Part shown: piece by piece, positions 35,272-43,356 of the stretch
How positions within the stretch are numbered: the stretch's first letter is position 1
How the letters are laid out: each line of letters starts with the position of its first letter
NCBI RefSeq assembly: GCF_002261335.1
Contig: NZ_NEVL01000001.1
Coordinates: 682,001-746,000 of the forward strand
Length of the DNA: 64,000 nt
Source of the DNA: Bordetella genomosp. 1
Lineage (GTDB): Bacteria; Pseudomonadota; Gammaproteobacteria; Burkholderiales; Burkholderiaceae_B
Reading direction: 5' to 3'
Made by a program: the position numbers and the translations under genes
The notes under the pieces: generated by a model
What the model was told of the DNA's origin: nothing
What the model saw: only the letters and a program-made list of their open reading frames with translations
The model's database searches: none

Positions 35272-36284
35272 GGCTGCACCTTGTTGGCGAAGTCGGCGAT
35301 CACCACGTCTTCGTATTTCACGCGCGCGCTTTCCTTCATCACCGCGCTGGCCACCAGCATGTCCTGCAGCTGGTTCATGGCCTGCGGCGTGACGAGCGGC
35401 GCGGTCTTCCAGATCTGGTATTGCTTGTAGCGTTCGATGGCGTCGACGATGCCGGCCTGGTCCATGCCCGGGAAGAAGCTCGCCACCTGCGGCGCGAGCG
35501 TGCCGGCGGGTGTGGCCTGCACGTACTTTTCGGCGCGCGCCACCGCGTCGGTCCAGGCCTGGATCACCTTGGGGTTGTCGCGGATGTATTTGTCGGTGGC
35601 GGTGAACACCGTGTAGTCGACCTGGCCCACCTCGTGCCCGACCGAGGCCACGATGTGGCCCTTGCCGTTGCGCACCAGCTCGCCCGCCTCGGGTTCGAGG
35701 AAGATGCCGTACTCGCCCTGGCCCGCCATCCAGGCGCCGGCGCGCGCCGGGATGCCGATGTTGTTGAGCAGCTTCACGTCCTTCTGCGGATCCACCCCGT
35801 GCTTGCGCAGGGCGGTCTCGAGAAACACGATCGGATTCGAGCCCGGCCTGAAGCCGATGATCTCCTTGCCCTTGAGCATCGACCAGTCGAACTTCTCCAC
35901 CGGCTTGCGCGAGAGCAGGAAGAAGCCGTCGGTCGCCGTCAGGCCGGCGAAGATGCGCGGCTTCACCGGCGATTCGCTGTTCTGCACGTAGATCGAGGCC
36001 TCGGGGCCGATCAGCACGATGTCCGCGCTGCCCGAGAGCAGGGCGGTCATGCCCTTGTCGGTGCCCTGCGAGGTCTTCATGGCCACGTCCAGGCCGGCTT
36101 CCTTGAAGTAGCCCTGCGACAGGGCCACGTACTTGGGCACGTACAGGATGGACCGCACCACTTCCTCGTAGCGCACCTTCACGGGCGGGTTGAGCGCCTC
36201 GGCGGCCGAGGCGGCGCCGGAGGCACAGAGCAGGGCCGCGGCGCAGAGCCAGCGGCCAAGGGATGCCAAGGGATAGATCTTCAC
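35268..36284 (-). CDS. ABC transporter substrate-binding protein, NMT1/SsuA type
   Basis: 338 residues. A Sec signal peptide (MKIYPLASLGRWLCAAALL, cleavage near ASA) is followed by a type II binding-protein fold beginning VRYEEVVRSILYVPKYVA. It contains the family signature YFKEAGLDVAMKTSQGTDKG and later GSADIVLIGPEASI. The group binds sulfonates, nitrate, pyrimidine (HMP) or other small polar molecules. First gene of a four-gene operon with ATP-binding, permease and isochorismatase-type genes. Confidence 0.9.
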   Translation of the reverse strand: MKIYPLASLGRWLCAAALLCASGAASAAEALNPPVKVRYEEVVRSILYVPKYVALSQGYFKEAGLDVAMKTSQGTDKGMTALLSGSADIVLIGPEASIYVQNSESPVKPRIFAGLTATDGFFLLSRKPVEKFDWSMLKGKEIIGFRPGSNPIVFLETALRKHGVDPQKDVKLLNNIGIPARAGAWMAGQGEYGIFLEPEAGELVRNGKGHIVASVGHEVGQVDYTVFTATDKYIRDNPKVIQAWTDAVARAEKYVQATPAGTLAPQVASFFPGMDQAGIVDAIERYKQYQIWKTAPLVTPQAMNQLQDMLVASAVMKESARVKYEDVVIADFANKVQP

Positions 36285-36500
36285 GGCGAGCTCCGGCGTG
36301 GGCGGCCGTCACGGGCGGCGCGCGAGGTCGCCGCCGGCGCGGGGCCGCGGAAATCGATTGGGTGTGTTGACGTCGTACAGCGGTGCAGCGACTGCGGGAA
36401 CAGCGGCAAAGCGCAAAGACGAGGGGCGGGGAGAATGCGCCGGCGGGGACCGGCCTGCCCGTCGCCCGGCGCGTCCTGGTACGGACGCGGGGCATGGATT

Positions 36501-36513
36501 GAATACTATATTC
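36501..36513. promoter_or_regulatory. Candidate promoter/operator of the ABC-hydrolase operon
   Basis: GAATACTATATTC has 5-bp inverted arms. On the minus strand it reads GAATATAGTATTC, containing TATAGT (a possible -10) and sharing 11 bases with the site before the permease at 16421. Confidence 0.4.
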
Positions 36514-36545
36514 AGGAATCCGGGCGGACAAGCCGGTGCGAATTA

Positions 36546-36566
36546 GCGTTTTCCTGTAGAAAACGC
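36546..36566. repeat. Perfect inverted repeat
   Basis: 8-bp arms GCGTTTTC/GAAAACGC with a CTGTA loop in the intergenic region before the ABC-hydrolase operon. No T tract follows on either strand, so an operator is more likely than a terminator. Confidence 0.5.
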
Positions 36567-36591
36567 CAAATCATGGGGTGGTGGGATACCG

Positions 36592-36605
36592 GCTTGTATA
36601 CAAGC
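36592..36605. promoter_or_regulatory. Perfect 14-bp palindrome, GntR-like operator
   Basis: GCTTGTATACAAGC is fully symmetric with the TTGTATACAA core known from FadR-type GntR sites. It is 27 bp from the end of the esterase gene and about 300 bp upstream of the ABC-operon start. Confidence 0.5.
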
Positions 36606-36631
36606 TGCCCCGGAGCGCAGGGCTTGCCGGG

Positions 36632-37309
36632 TCAGCGCAGGTGCTCGCGCAGGAAGCTGCCGATGTCGTTGATCTCTTCGATGCACACCGAGTGGGGCAT
36701 CGGATAGGTGTGCCAGCTCACGTCGTAACCCAGCGCGGTGAGGCGGGCCCGCGACGCCTCGGCGCGCGCGATGTTGACCACCGGATCGTAGGTGCCGTGC
36801 GCCATGAAGATCGGCGTGTCGCGATTGGCGTCGTGGCGCTCGGCCTCGGCCAGGTCGAGCAGCGGCAGATAGCCGGACAGCGCGATCATGCCCGCCAGCT
36901 TCTCCTGCAGGCGCAGCCCGGTGTGCAGCGTCATGGCGCAGCCCTGCGAGAAGCCCGCCAGGAAGATGCGCGAGGTCGGGATGCCGCGCGCGTTTTCGCG
37001 CGCGATCAGCGCCTGCACCGCGGCCTCGGAGGCACGGATGCCGTTGGCATCCTCCTGGCGCACCAGATCGAGCACCAGGATGTCGTACCAGGAGCGCATC
37101 GCCATGCCGCCGTTGATCGTGACCGGCTGCACCGGCGCGTTCGGGAACACGAAACGCACCGGCGGCGTGGCGCCCAGACGCAGTTCCGGCACGACCGGCA
37201 CGAAGTCGTTGGCGTCGGCGCCCAGCCCATGCAGCCAGATGACGGCGTGGGTCGGATTGGGGCCGGTTTCGAGTTCGATGCAGTCGAGCAGATCAGCGGT
37301 GGCGGTCAT
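36632..37309 (-). CDS. Carboxylesterase, YpfH/EstB-type alpha/beta hydrolase
   Basis: 225 residues from ATG 37307-37309. A TTG three codons earlier is less likely. Triad: Ser121 in GFSQG, Asp in HGTYDPVV, His in MPHSVCIEE. HGLGADANDF is the oxyanion strand region. It belongs to the acyl-protein thioesterase/carboxylesterase group, cytoplasmic, acting on short acyl esters or phospholipid-like substrates. It is downstream of yjgA on the same strand. Confidence 0.88.
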   Translation of the reverse strand: MTATADLLDCIELETGPNPTHAVIWLHGLGADANDFVPVVPELRLGATPPVRFVFPNAPVQPVTINGGMAMRSWYDILVLDLVRQEDANGIRASEAAVQALIARENARGIPTSRIFLAGFSQGCAMTLHTGLRLQEKLAGMIALSGYLPLLDLAEAERHDANRDTPIFMAHGTYDPVVNIARAEASRARLTALGYDVSWHTYPMPHSVCIEEINDIGSFLREHLR

Positions 37310-37340
37310 GGGACTCAAGCGGTTACTGGCGGGGGAGGGG

Positions 37341-37892
37341 TCAGGCGAGCAGGGCCTTGAGCGCCTGGAACAGCGCGCGGTAATGCTTGCGCTGCGGTTC
37401 CTGGCCCGGGTTCAGGTTGGCGTTCTGCTGCGCTTCCTTGCGCGCGGCGCGGATCACCGCGCGCAGCTGCTGCACGTCGGCGCCCGGGTGCGTCTGCAGC
37501 AGGGTGGTGAGGGCGTCGTCGTCGGCCAGCAGGCGTTCGCGCAGCGTCTCGAGCCGGTGCATCGCGGCGGTTTCTTCGCGCGAGCCGTTTTCCCACACAT
37601 CGAGTTGATGGCGGATCTCGTCGGCCGGCGCGTTACGCATCAGCTTGCCCACGAAGTGCACCTGGCGGCGCAGGCCCTCGCGGCCGGTGGTGCGCTGGGC
37701 CTCGCGGATCGCCTCGTAGAGACGCTCCTCGATCGGCAGCTGGCGCAGGCGTTCGGGCGACAGCTCGATCAGCTGTTTGCCCAGGTCGACCAGGGCGTGC
37801 AGCTCCCGTTTGACCTGGGATTTGCTGGGCCGGTCATAGTCGTAATCGTCGAATTCGGCGTCGTCGCCGGCATCCTGGTGCGGAAAACTCAT
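37341..37892 (-). CDS. yjgA: DUF615 ribosome-associated protein (DarP/YjgA)
   Basis: 183-residue, highly charged helical protein that joins late 50S ribosomal precursors. It opens with an acidic stretch [14 protein letters not shown] and then [20 protein letters not shown], the family signature. The C-terminal basic segment [20 protein letters not shown] is typical. Divergent from pmbA across 59 bp, a neighbourhood found widely in beta- and gamma-proteobacteria. Confidence 0.92.
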   Translation of the reverse strand: MSFPHQDAGDDAEFDDYDYDRPSKSQVKRELHALVDLGKQLIELSPERLRQLPIEERLYEAIREAQRTTGREGLRRQVHFVGKLMRNAPADEIRHQLDVWENGSREETAAMHRLETLRERLLADDDALTTLLQTHPGADVQQLRAVIRAARKEAQQNANLNPGQEPQRKHYRALFQALKALLA

Positions 37893-37951
37893 TGGAACAC
37901 TGAAAAAAGACAGGTTTGGCTATGATAACCGTCTCTGTAAATTGGACAGCA

Positions 37952-39316
37952 ATGGTCACTTCCTCTTCTTCCCTGCCCATCGCCGCGAATCACGCGCGGT
38001 TTTCCGAACTGGTCGAGAGCGCGCTGGCGCATGCGCGCAAGGTCGGCGCGAGCGACGCGGCCGCCGAGGTGTCCGAAAGCCTGGGGCTGTCCGTCTCGGT
38101 GCGCAAGAACGACATCGAGACCGTCGAACAGACGCGCGACCGTTCGCTCGACATCACGGTCTACGCCGGCCAGAGCCGCGGTTCGGCCTCGACCTCCGAC
38201 TTTTCCGACGACGCCATCCGCCAGACGGTCGAAGCGGCCTGGCACATCGCCCGCCACACCGCGGCCGACGGCGCCGCGGGGTTGCCCGATGCCGACATGC
38301 TGGCCACCGACTTCCCCGACCTGAAGTTGCACCACCCCTGGGCGGTCAGCACCGCCGAGGCGGCCGAGCTGGCGCTGCGCTCCGAGCGCGCCGCCCGCGC
38401 GGTCGACCCGCGCATCACCAACACCGATGGCGCCACCGTGGGCACCTACGAAGGCCAGTTCGTGATGGGCAACACGCGCGGCTTCATGGGCGGCTACGCG
38501 TACTCGCGCCACAGCCTGTCGGTCGCGCCGATCGCCGGCCGTGGCAGCCAGATGCAGCGCGATTACTGGTACACCTCCGAGCGCGATCCGGCCAAGCTGG
38601 CCTCGCCCGAAGACGTGGGCCGCTATGCCGCCGAACGCACGCTGGCGCGCATGTCGGCGCGCCGCATCCCGACCGGCAAGGTGCCGGTGCTATTCGAGGC
38701 GCCGCTGGCGCTCGGCCTGCTGGGCGCGTTCACCCAGGCCACCAGCGGCGGCGCGCTCTACCGCAAGGCCAGCTTCCTGGTCGATTCGCTGGGCAAGCCG
38801 ATCTTCCCCGACCACATCGACGTGCTCGAGGATCCGCACGTGGTCGGCGCGATGGGCAGTTCGCCGTTCGACGACGAAGGCGTGCGCACCCAGGCGCGCC
38901 GCGTGGTCAGCGGCGGCACGCTCGAGGGCTATTTCCTGTCGACCTACACCGCGCGCAAGCTCGGCATGGTCACCACCGGCAACGCCGGCGGCTCGCACAA
39001 CCTCAGCCTGGTGTCGCGCAAGACCCGCCGCGGCGACAACTTCGAGGCCATGCTCAAGAAGATGGGCACCGGCCTGCTGGTCACCGAGCTGATCGGCCAG
39101 GGCGTGAACTACGTCACCGGCGGCTACTCGCGCGGCGCGTTCGGCTACTGGGTCGAAAACGGCAAGATCCAGCACGCGGTCGAGGAGATCACCATCGCGG
39201 GCAACCTGGCCGACATGTTCCGCCAGATCGTCGCCGTGGGCGCCGACACCATCTCGCGCGGTACCAAGACCACCGGCTCGATCCTGATCGAGCAGATGGC
39301 GGTCGCGGGCGCCTGA
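37952..39316 (+). CDS. pmbA: TldE/PmbA family protease subunit
   Basis: 454 residues from ATG 37952. PmbA (TldE) pairs with TldD in a zinc protease that trims peptides such as microcin precursors and helps degrade CcdA. Diagnostic blocks include LGLSVSVRKNDIETVEQTRD near residue 40, LSTYTARKLGMVTTGNAGGS near 335 and VTGGYSRGAFGYWVENGKIQ near 400. Upstream alternative starts would run into the divergent promoter region. tldD is not in the window. Confidence 0.93.
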   Translation: MVTSSSSLPIAANHARFSELVESALAHARKVGASDAAAEVSESLGLSVSVRKNDIETVEQTRDRSLDITVYAGQSRGSASTSDFSDDAIRQTVEAAWHIARHTAADGAAGLPDADMLATDFPDLKLHHPWAVSTAEAAELALRSERAARAVDPRITNTDGATVGTYEGQFVMGNTRGFMGGYAYSRHSLSVAPIAGRGSQMQRDYWYTSERDPAKLASPEDVGRYAAERTLARMSARRIPTGKVPVLFEAPLALGLLGAFTQATSGGALYRKASFLVDSLGKPIFPDHIDVLEDPHVVGAMGSSPFDDEGVRTQARRVVSGGTLEGYFLSTYTARKLGMVTTGNAGGSHNLSLVSRKTRRGDNFEAMLKKMGTGLLVTELIGQGVNYVTGGYSRGAFGYWVENGKIQHAVEEITIAGNLADMFRQIVAVGADTISRGTKTTGSILIEQMAVAGA

Positions 39317-39516
39317 CGCCGCGCTGCACAGCAGCGTTCGCTTCACTTGCCATGCGGCCCGGCGGGCCGCATGGCGCCTCGATTTCCCGCAGCGCAACAC
39401 GGCCTGGCGCGGCTCGCCGGGCGGTTCGTGCGCGCGCAGCGTGTAATATCCCCGGGAAATCAAACGTTTCAATTCCCAATCTGACGCATAGTTTGTTCCA
39501 CAGGAGGAGCCGTCAA

Positions 39517-40617
39517 ATGCAACGTCGTTCGTTCTTGAAGAAAGCCGGTCTCGGTGCCGTTGCCGGCAGCGCGGCCGTCGCCGCGCCCGTTTTCGCCCAG
39601 GAAATGCCCGCCATCAACTGGCGCCTGGCCTCGAGCTTTTCGCGCAGCCTGGACACCCTCTACGGCACCGGCGACATTTTCTGCAAGTACGTCTCCGAAG
39701 CGACGGGCGGCAAGTTCAACATCCGCCAGTTCCCGGGCGGCGAAATCGTCCCGGCGCTGCAAGTGTTCGACGCCGTGTCGAACAACACCATCGAGTGCGG
39801 CCACACCGTTTCGTACTACTACTACGGCAAGGATCCGGCGCTGTGCTTCGACTCGGCCGTGCCCTTCGGCCTGAACGCCCGCCAGATGAACGCCTGGATG
39901 TTCGACGGCGACGGCATGAAGCTGACGCGCGAAATGTTCAAGCCGCACAAGATCGTCAACCTGCCGATGGGTAATACCGGCGTGCAGATGGGCGGCTGGT
40001 ATCGCAAGGAAATCAAGACCCCCGAGGACCTGAAGGGCCTGAAGATGCGCACCGCCGGCTTCGCCGGTGAAGTGCTCTCGCGCATGGGCGTGGTGCCGCA
40101 GCAGATCGCCGGCGGCGACATCTATCCCTCGCTCGAGAAGGGCACGCTGGACGCGGTCGAGTTCGTCGGCCCGTACGACGACGAGAAGCTCGGCTTCAAC
40201 AAGGTCGCCAAGTTCTATTACTACCCGGGCTGGTGGGAAGGCGGTCCGCAGGTTTCGCTCTACATGAACGAAGACGCCTGGGGCAAGCTGCCGAAGAACT
40301 ACCAGGCCATCGTCGAAGCCGCCAGCCGCGTGGCCCACGTCGCCATGACCTCACGCTACGACGCCCTGAACGCCGGCGCCCTGCGCCGCCTGATCGCGGG
40401 CGGCGCCGAGCTGCGCGCGTTCCCGCGTTCGGTGATGGACGCCTCGTTCGAGGCCGCCAACACGGTCTACGCCGAGTTCTGCGCCAAAGACCCGAAGTTC
40501 AAGGCGATCTTCGACAACTACATGGGCTTCCGCGACGATCTGTTGCCGTGGTTCCGCCTGGCCGAAGGCGCCTACGACCAATACCTCGGCGTCGCCCTCG
40601 CCGCCCGCCGCAAGTAA
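39517..40617 (+). CDS. TRAP transporter substrate-binding protein (DctP family), no permease genes nearby
   Basis: 366 residues. A twin-arginine-type signal (MQRRSFLKKAGLGAVAGSAA, cleavage near AQE) is followed by a DctP fold with INWRLASSFSRSLDTLYGTG and the ligand-contacting GLKMRTAGFAGEVL. It may bind an alpha-keto or other organic acid, since the YYYYGKDPALCFD region resembles keto-acid-binding TRAP proteins (weak inference). A strong AGGAGGAG precedes the ATG. Neither side carries dctQ or dctM, so it relies on permeases encoded elsewhere. Confidence 0.92.
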   Translation: MQRRSFLKKAGLGAVAGSAAVAAPVFAQEMPAINWRLASSFSRSLDTLYGTGDIFCKYVSEATGGKFNIRQFPGGEIVPALQVFDAVSNNTIECGHTVSYYYYGKDPALCFDSAVPFGLNARQMNAWMFDGDGMKLTREMFKPHKIVNLPMGNTGVQMGGWYRKEIKTPEDLKGLKMRTAGFAGEVLSRMGVVPQQIAGGDIYPSLEKGTLDAVEFVGPYDDEKLGFNKVAKFYYYPGWWEGGPQVSLYMNEDAWGKLPKNYQAIVEAASRVAHVAMTSRYDALNAGALRRLIAGGAELRAFPRSVMDASFEAANTVYAEFCAKDPKFKAIFDNYMGFRDDLLPWFRLAEGAYDQYLGVALAARRK

Positions 40618-40638
40618 GCCTCCTCTGTCCCGGCCCGA

Positions 40639-40661
40639 GCCCTGGCGCATCCCGCCAGGGC
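40639..40661. terminator. Hairpin downstream of the TRAP binding-protein gene
   Basis: Perfect 9-bp stem GCCCTGGCG/CGCCAGGGC with a CATCC loop, 22 bp past the stop. It lacks an immediate T tract, so intrinsic termination is only possible. Confidence 0.45.
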
Positions 40662-40677
40662 CCCGGTGCCGCGCAAG

Positions 40678-40763
40678 AAAAAGGTGTCAGACTGCATTTT
40701 CCTTAGGCTGGCGTGCCCATGGGCGAACGGCTGGGCCAGGAAAATGCAGTCTGACACCTTTTT
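40678..40763. repeat. REP-like inverted pair, 25-bp perfect arms
   Basis: Arms at 40678-40702 and 40739-40763 are exact reverse complements, separated by 36 bp that themselves hold a GCCCATGGGC palindrome. The core of each arm is GGTGTCAGACTGCATTTTC or its complement. It sits between the TRAP gene and the rplM promoter. Confidence 0.85.
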
Positions 40764-40771
40764 CCATCCCA

Positions 40772-40832
40772 GAAAAATGTAGTCCGACACCTTTTCCCAT
40801 CCACCGAAAAATGCAGTCTGACTCCTTTTTTT
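40772..40832. repeat. Two further degenerate copies of the repeat core
   Basis: Copies at 40772-40795 and 40806-40832 repeat the right arm with a few changes (ATGTAGTCCGACACC and ATGCAGTCTGACTCC). The cores recur every 33-34 bp with short CCATCC-type spacers. With the inverted pair there are four copies in about 155 bp. Confidence 0.8.
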
Positions 40833-40887
40833 CGTCGTGGATCCGCCACGGCCGACCGCGCCGCACGGGGTAGGTCCGCCGACCGGC

Positions 40888-40918
40888 TTGCACAGTTTTT
40901 GAGCAAACATGCTATGAT
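40888..40918 (+). promoter_or_regulatory. rplM-rpsI promoter
   Basis: TTGCAC (40888-40893) and an extended -10, TGCTATGAT, with hexamer TATGAT at 40913-40918. Spacing is 19 bp, long, but the TGn extension can compensate. Transcription would start near 40925, leaving a leader of about 190 nt before rplM. Confidence 0.6.
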
Positions 40919-40924
40919 TGCCGG

Positions 40925-41117
40925 CTTCCCTTAGTTTGACTTCTTGCACGGGCGGGTAATAACGCTTAGGCGGGGGCAAAAGTACCAGCAGGTATCTCGG
41001 CAGCAGGGTCTGCAAGGATCCGCGGAGCGTGGCAACGCTGCCACCTCGGTTTTGCTGGATTGGGGGAAGATTCCCAGGCAAATGGTTGCCGGGAGAATTC
41101 TTTATCTAGGAACCATC
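40925..41117 (+). other. Long rplM leader, possible L13 autoregulatory RNA
   Basis: A GC-rich, structured-looking leader with several short inverted segments (for example GCGTGGCAACGC and TGCCACC around 41027-41046). Ribosomal-protein operons often have such leaders for feedback control, but no known motif is recognised here. Confidence 0.35.
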
Positions 41118-41546
41118 ATGAAGACCTTTGTGGCCAAGCCGCATGAAGTCAAGCGTGACTGGTTTGTGATCGACGCCAAGGGCAAAGTCCTCGGTCGTGT
41201 GGCCAGCGAAGTCGCACACCGTCTGCGTGGCAAGCACAAACCCGAATTCACGCCGCACGTTGACACTGGCGATTACATCGTCATCATCAACGCTGCCGAT
41301 ATCGTCGTTACCGGTACCAAGGCGAAGGACAAGAAGTACTTCCGCCACACCACGTACCCCGGCGGTATTCGCGAAACGAACTTCGAGAAAATGCAGGAGC
41401 GTTTTCCCGGTCGTGCGATCCAGAAGGCCGTCAAGGGCATGCTGCCCAAGGGTCCGCTGGGCTACGCCATGATCAAGAAACTCAAGGTGTACGCCGGTGC
41501 CGAGCATCCGCACACCGCCCAGCAGCCGAAGCAGCTGGATTTCTAA
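41118..41546 (+). CDS. rplM: 50S ribosomal protein L13
   Basis: 142 residues, full length. It opens [20 protein letters not shown] and contains the conserved [20 protein letters not shown] and MLPKGPLG blocks of L13. First gene of the universal rplM-rpsI operon, 9 bp before rpsI. L13 binds early during 50S assembly. Codon use is less GC-rich at third positions than its neighbours, as expected for highly expressed genes. Confidence 0.98.
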   Translation: MKTFVAKPHEVKRDWFVIDAKGKVLGRVASEVAHRLRGKHKPEFTPHVDTGDYIVIINAADIVVTGTKAKDKKYFRHTTYPGGIRETNFEKMQERFPGRAIQKAVKGMLPKGPLGYAMIKKLKVYAGAEHPHTAQQPKQLDF

Positions 41547-41555
41547 GGAAACGCC

Positions 41556-41948
41556 ATGATCGGTAACTGGAACTACGGAACCGGCCGTCGCAAGACCTCG
41601 GTGGCTCGTGTTTTCATCAAGAAGGGCACTGGCAAGATCATCGTCAACGGCAAGCCCGTCGACGAATTCTTCGCTCGTGAAACCGGCCGCATGGTCGTGC
41701 GTCAACCGCTGGAACTGACCGGCCTGACCGAAGCGTTCGACATCAAAGTCAACGTTCACGGCGGCGGCGAAACCGGCCAGGCTGGCGCGGTTCGTCACGG
41801 CATCACCCGTGCACTGATCGACTACGACGCGACGCTCAAGCCCTCGCTGTCGCAAGCCGGTTTCGTGACCCGCGATGCGCGCGAAGTCGAACGCAAGAAG
41901 GTCGGCTTCCGCAAGGCACGTCGGCGCAAGCAGTTCAGCAAGCGCTAA
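41556..41948 (+). CDS. rpsI: 30S ribosomal protein S9
   Basis: 130 residues, full length. It opens [20 protein letters not shown], contains [19 protein letters not shown], and ends with the basic tail [11 protein letters not shown], which reaches the P-site tRNA in the ribosome. Co-transcribed with rplM and followed by a strong terminator 9 bp after the stop. Confidence 0.98.
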   Translation: MIGNWNYGTGRRKTSVARVFIKKGTGKIIVNGKPVDEFFARETGRMVVRQPLELTGLTEAFDIKVNVHGGGETGQAGAVRHGITRALIDYDATLKPSLSQAGFVTRDAREVERKKVGFRKARRRKQFSKR

Positions 41949-41956
41949 TGTCCCTC

Positions 41957-41982
41957 AAAAAGGCCGCGAAAGCGGCCTTTTT
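41957..41982 (+). terminator. rplM-rpsI terminator
   Basis: Perfect stem AAAAAGGCCGC/GCGGCCTTTTT with a GAAA tetraloop, directly after rpsI. The following 41986-42235 holds no gene I can support. A TACAAT at 42204-42209 is a possible argC -10. Confidence 0.92.
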
Positions 41983-42235
41983 GTTTATGGCCCTCCCGGC
42001 ATCGTGGACGATGCGCGCCGCGCTGGCGGCGCAGGGCCTGGCAGGACGGCGCGGCAGGGCGAGGCGAGGGCACGGTCCCGGCGCAACGCTCTGTCCCGCC
42101 TGAATCTTGAAACCGCGGGGAACCCCGCGGCGCGCGCCCGGTCGGATACGGACCAGAACCAGCCAGCGGTCAGATCTCCGCCCTGCGTCCGTTTCCTGAG
42201 CGATACAATCGTTCTACGTTTTACGGAACCTCACC

Positions 42236-43303
42236 ATGGCCCAAGCTTCGAACTCCCGCATCAAGGTCGGCATCGTCGGCGGCACCGGTTATACCGGCGT
42301 CGAGCTGCTGCGCCTGCTGTCGCAACACCCCAATGTGGAATTGACCGCCATCACGTCCCGCAAGGAAGACGGGCTGCCGGTGGCCGACATGTATCCGAAC
42401 CTGCGCGGCCGCGTGAAGCTGGCCTTCTCGGCCCCCGAGAAAGCCTCCCTCACCGACTGTGACGTCGTGTTCTTCGCCACCCCGCACGGCGTGGCCATGG
42501 CCCAGGCCCAGGAGCTCACCGCCGCCGGTACGCGCGTGATCGACCTCGCCGCCGACTTCCGCCTGCAGGACACGGCCGTGTTCGAACGCTGGTACAAGAT
42601 GCCGCACAGCTGCCCCGACATCCTGGCGCAGCAGTCGGCCTACGGCCTGGTCGAGCTCAACCGCGAGGCGATCTCGCGCGCCAAGGTGATCGGCAATCCC
42701 GGCTGCTACCCCACCACCGTGCTGCTGGGCCTGGCCCCGCTGCTCGAGGGCGGCAAGAAGCTGGTCGATACCCAGACCCTGATCGCCGACTGCAAGTCGG
42801 GCGTGTCGGGCGCCGGCCGCAAGGCCGAGGTGGGCTCGCTGTTCTCCGAAGCCAGCGACAACTTCAAGGCCTACGGCGTGGCCGGCCATCGCCACCACCC
42901 CGAGATCGTCGAGCAGCTCGAGAAGCTGCATGGCGGCAAGGTCGGCCTGACCTTCGTGCCGCACCTGGTGCCCATGATCCGCGGCATGTTCTCCACGATC
43001 TACGCGCGCATCCTGCCCGAGGCGCGCGACACGGACTTCCAGGCCCTGTTCGAGGCCCGCTATGCCGACGAGCACTTCGTCGACGTGATGCCGGCCGGCA
43101 GCCAGCCCGAAACCCGTTCGGTGCGTGCCTCCAACAACCTGCGCATCGCCGTGCAGCGTCCGGGCAACGGCGACCAGCTGATCGTGCTCGTGGTCCAGGA
43201 CAACCTGGTCAAGGGCGCGGCCGGCCAGGCGGTGCAAAACATGAACCTGATGTTCGGCTTGTCCGAGTCGGTGGGGTTGGATCAGGTTGCGATTCTTCCC
43301 TGA
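42236..43303 (+). CDS. argC: N-acetyl-gamma-glutamyl-phosphate reductase
   Basis: 355-residue NADPH enzyme of arginine biosynthesis. It reduces N-acetylglutamyl phosphate to the semialdehyde. Rossmann motif [17 protein letters not shown] is at about 14-30, catalytic Cys near residue 157 in NPGCYPT, and HRHHPEI later in the chain. It is the long (type 1) form. Monocistronic by spacing, upstream of the DUF6776 gene by 53 bp. Confidence 0.97.
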   Translation: MAQASNSRIKVGIVGGTGYTGVELLRLLSQHPNVELTAITSRKEDGLPVADMYPNLRGRVKLAFSAPEKASLTDCDVVFFATPHGVAMAQAQELTAAGTRVIDLAADFRLQDTAVFERWYKMPHSCPDILAQQSAYGLVELNREAISRAKVIGNPGCYPTTVLLGLAPLLEGGKKLVDTQTLIADCKSGVSGAGRKAEVGSLFSEASDNFKAYGVAGHRHHPEIVEQLEKLHGGKVGLTFVPHLVPMIRGMFSTIYARILPEARDTDFQALFEARYADEHFVDVMPAGSQPETRSVRASNNLRIAVQRPGNGDQLIVLVVQDNLVKGAAGQAVQNMNLMFGLSESVGLDQVAILP

Positions 43304-43356
43304 GCTGCAATCGCGGGCCTGCCTGATGCAGGCGGCCCGCCGTCCGCTGCGCCGCC

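Noticed and set aside
40739-40832. Repeats with 33-34 bp period suggesting a CRISPR array
   Set aside because: Only three copies in one direction, unique sequence between cores is about 10 bp, copies are degenerate, there is one inverted copy, and no cas gene lies nearby.
40687-40906. Short open frames (67-68 codons) inside the repeat cluster
   Set aside because: They arise from the repeated DNA and have no ribosome-binding site or known domain.
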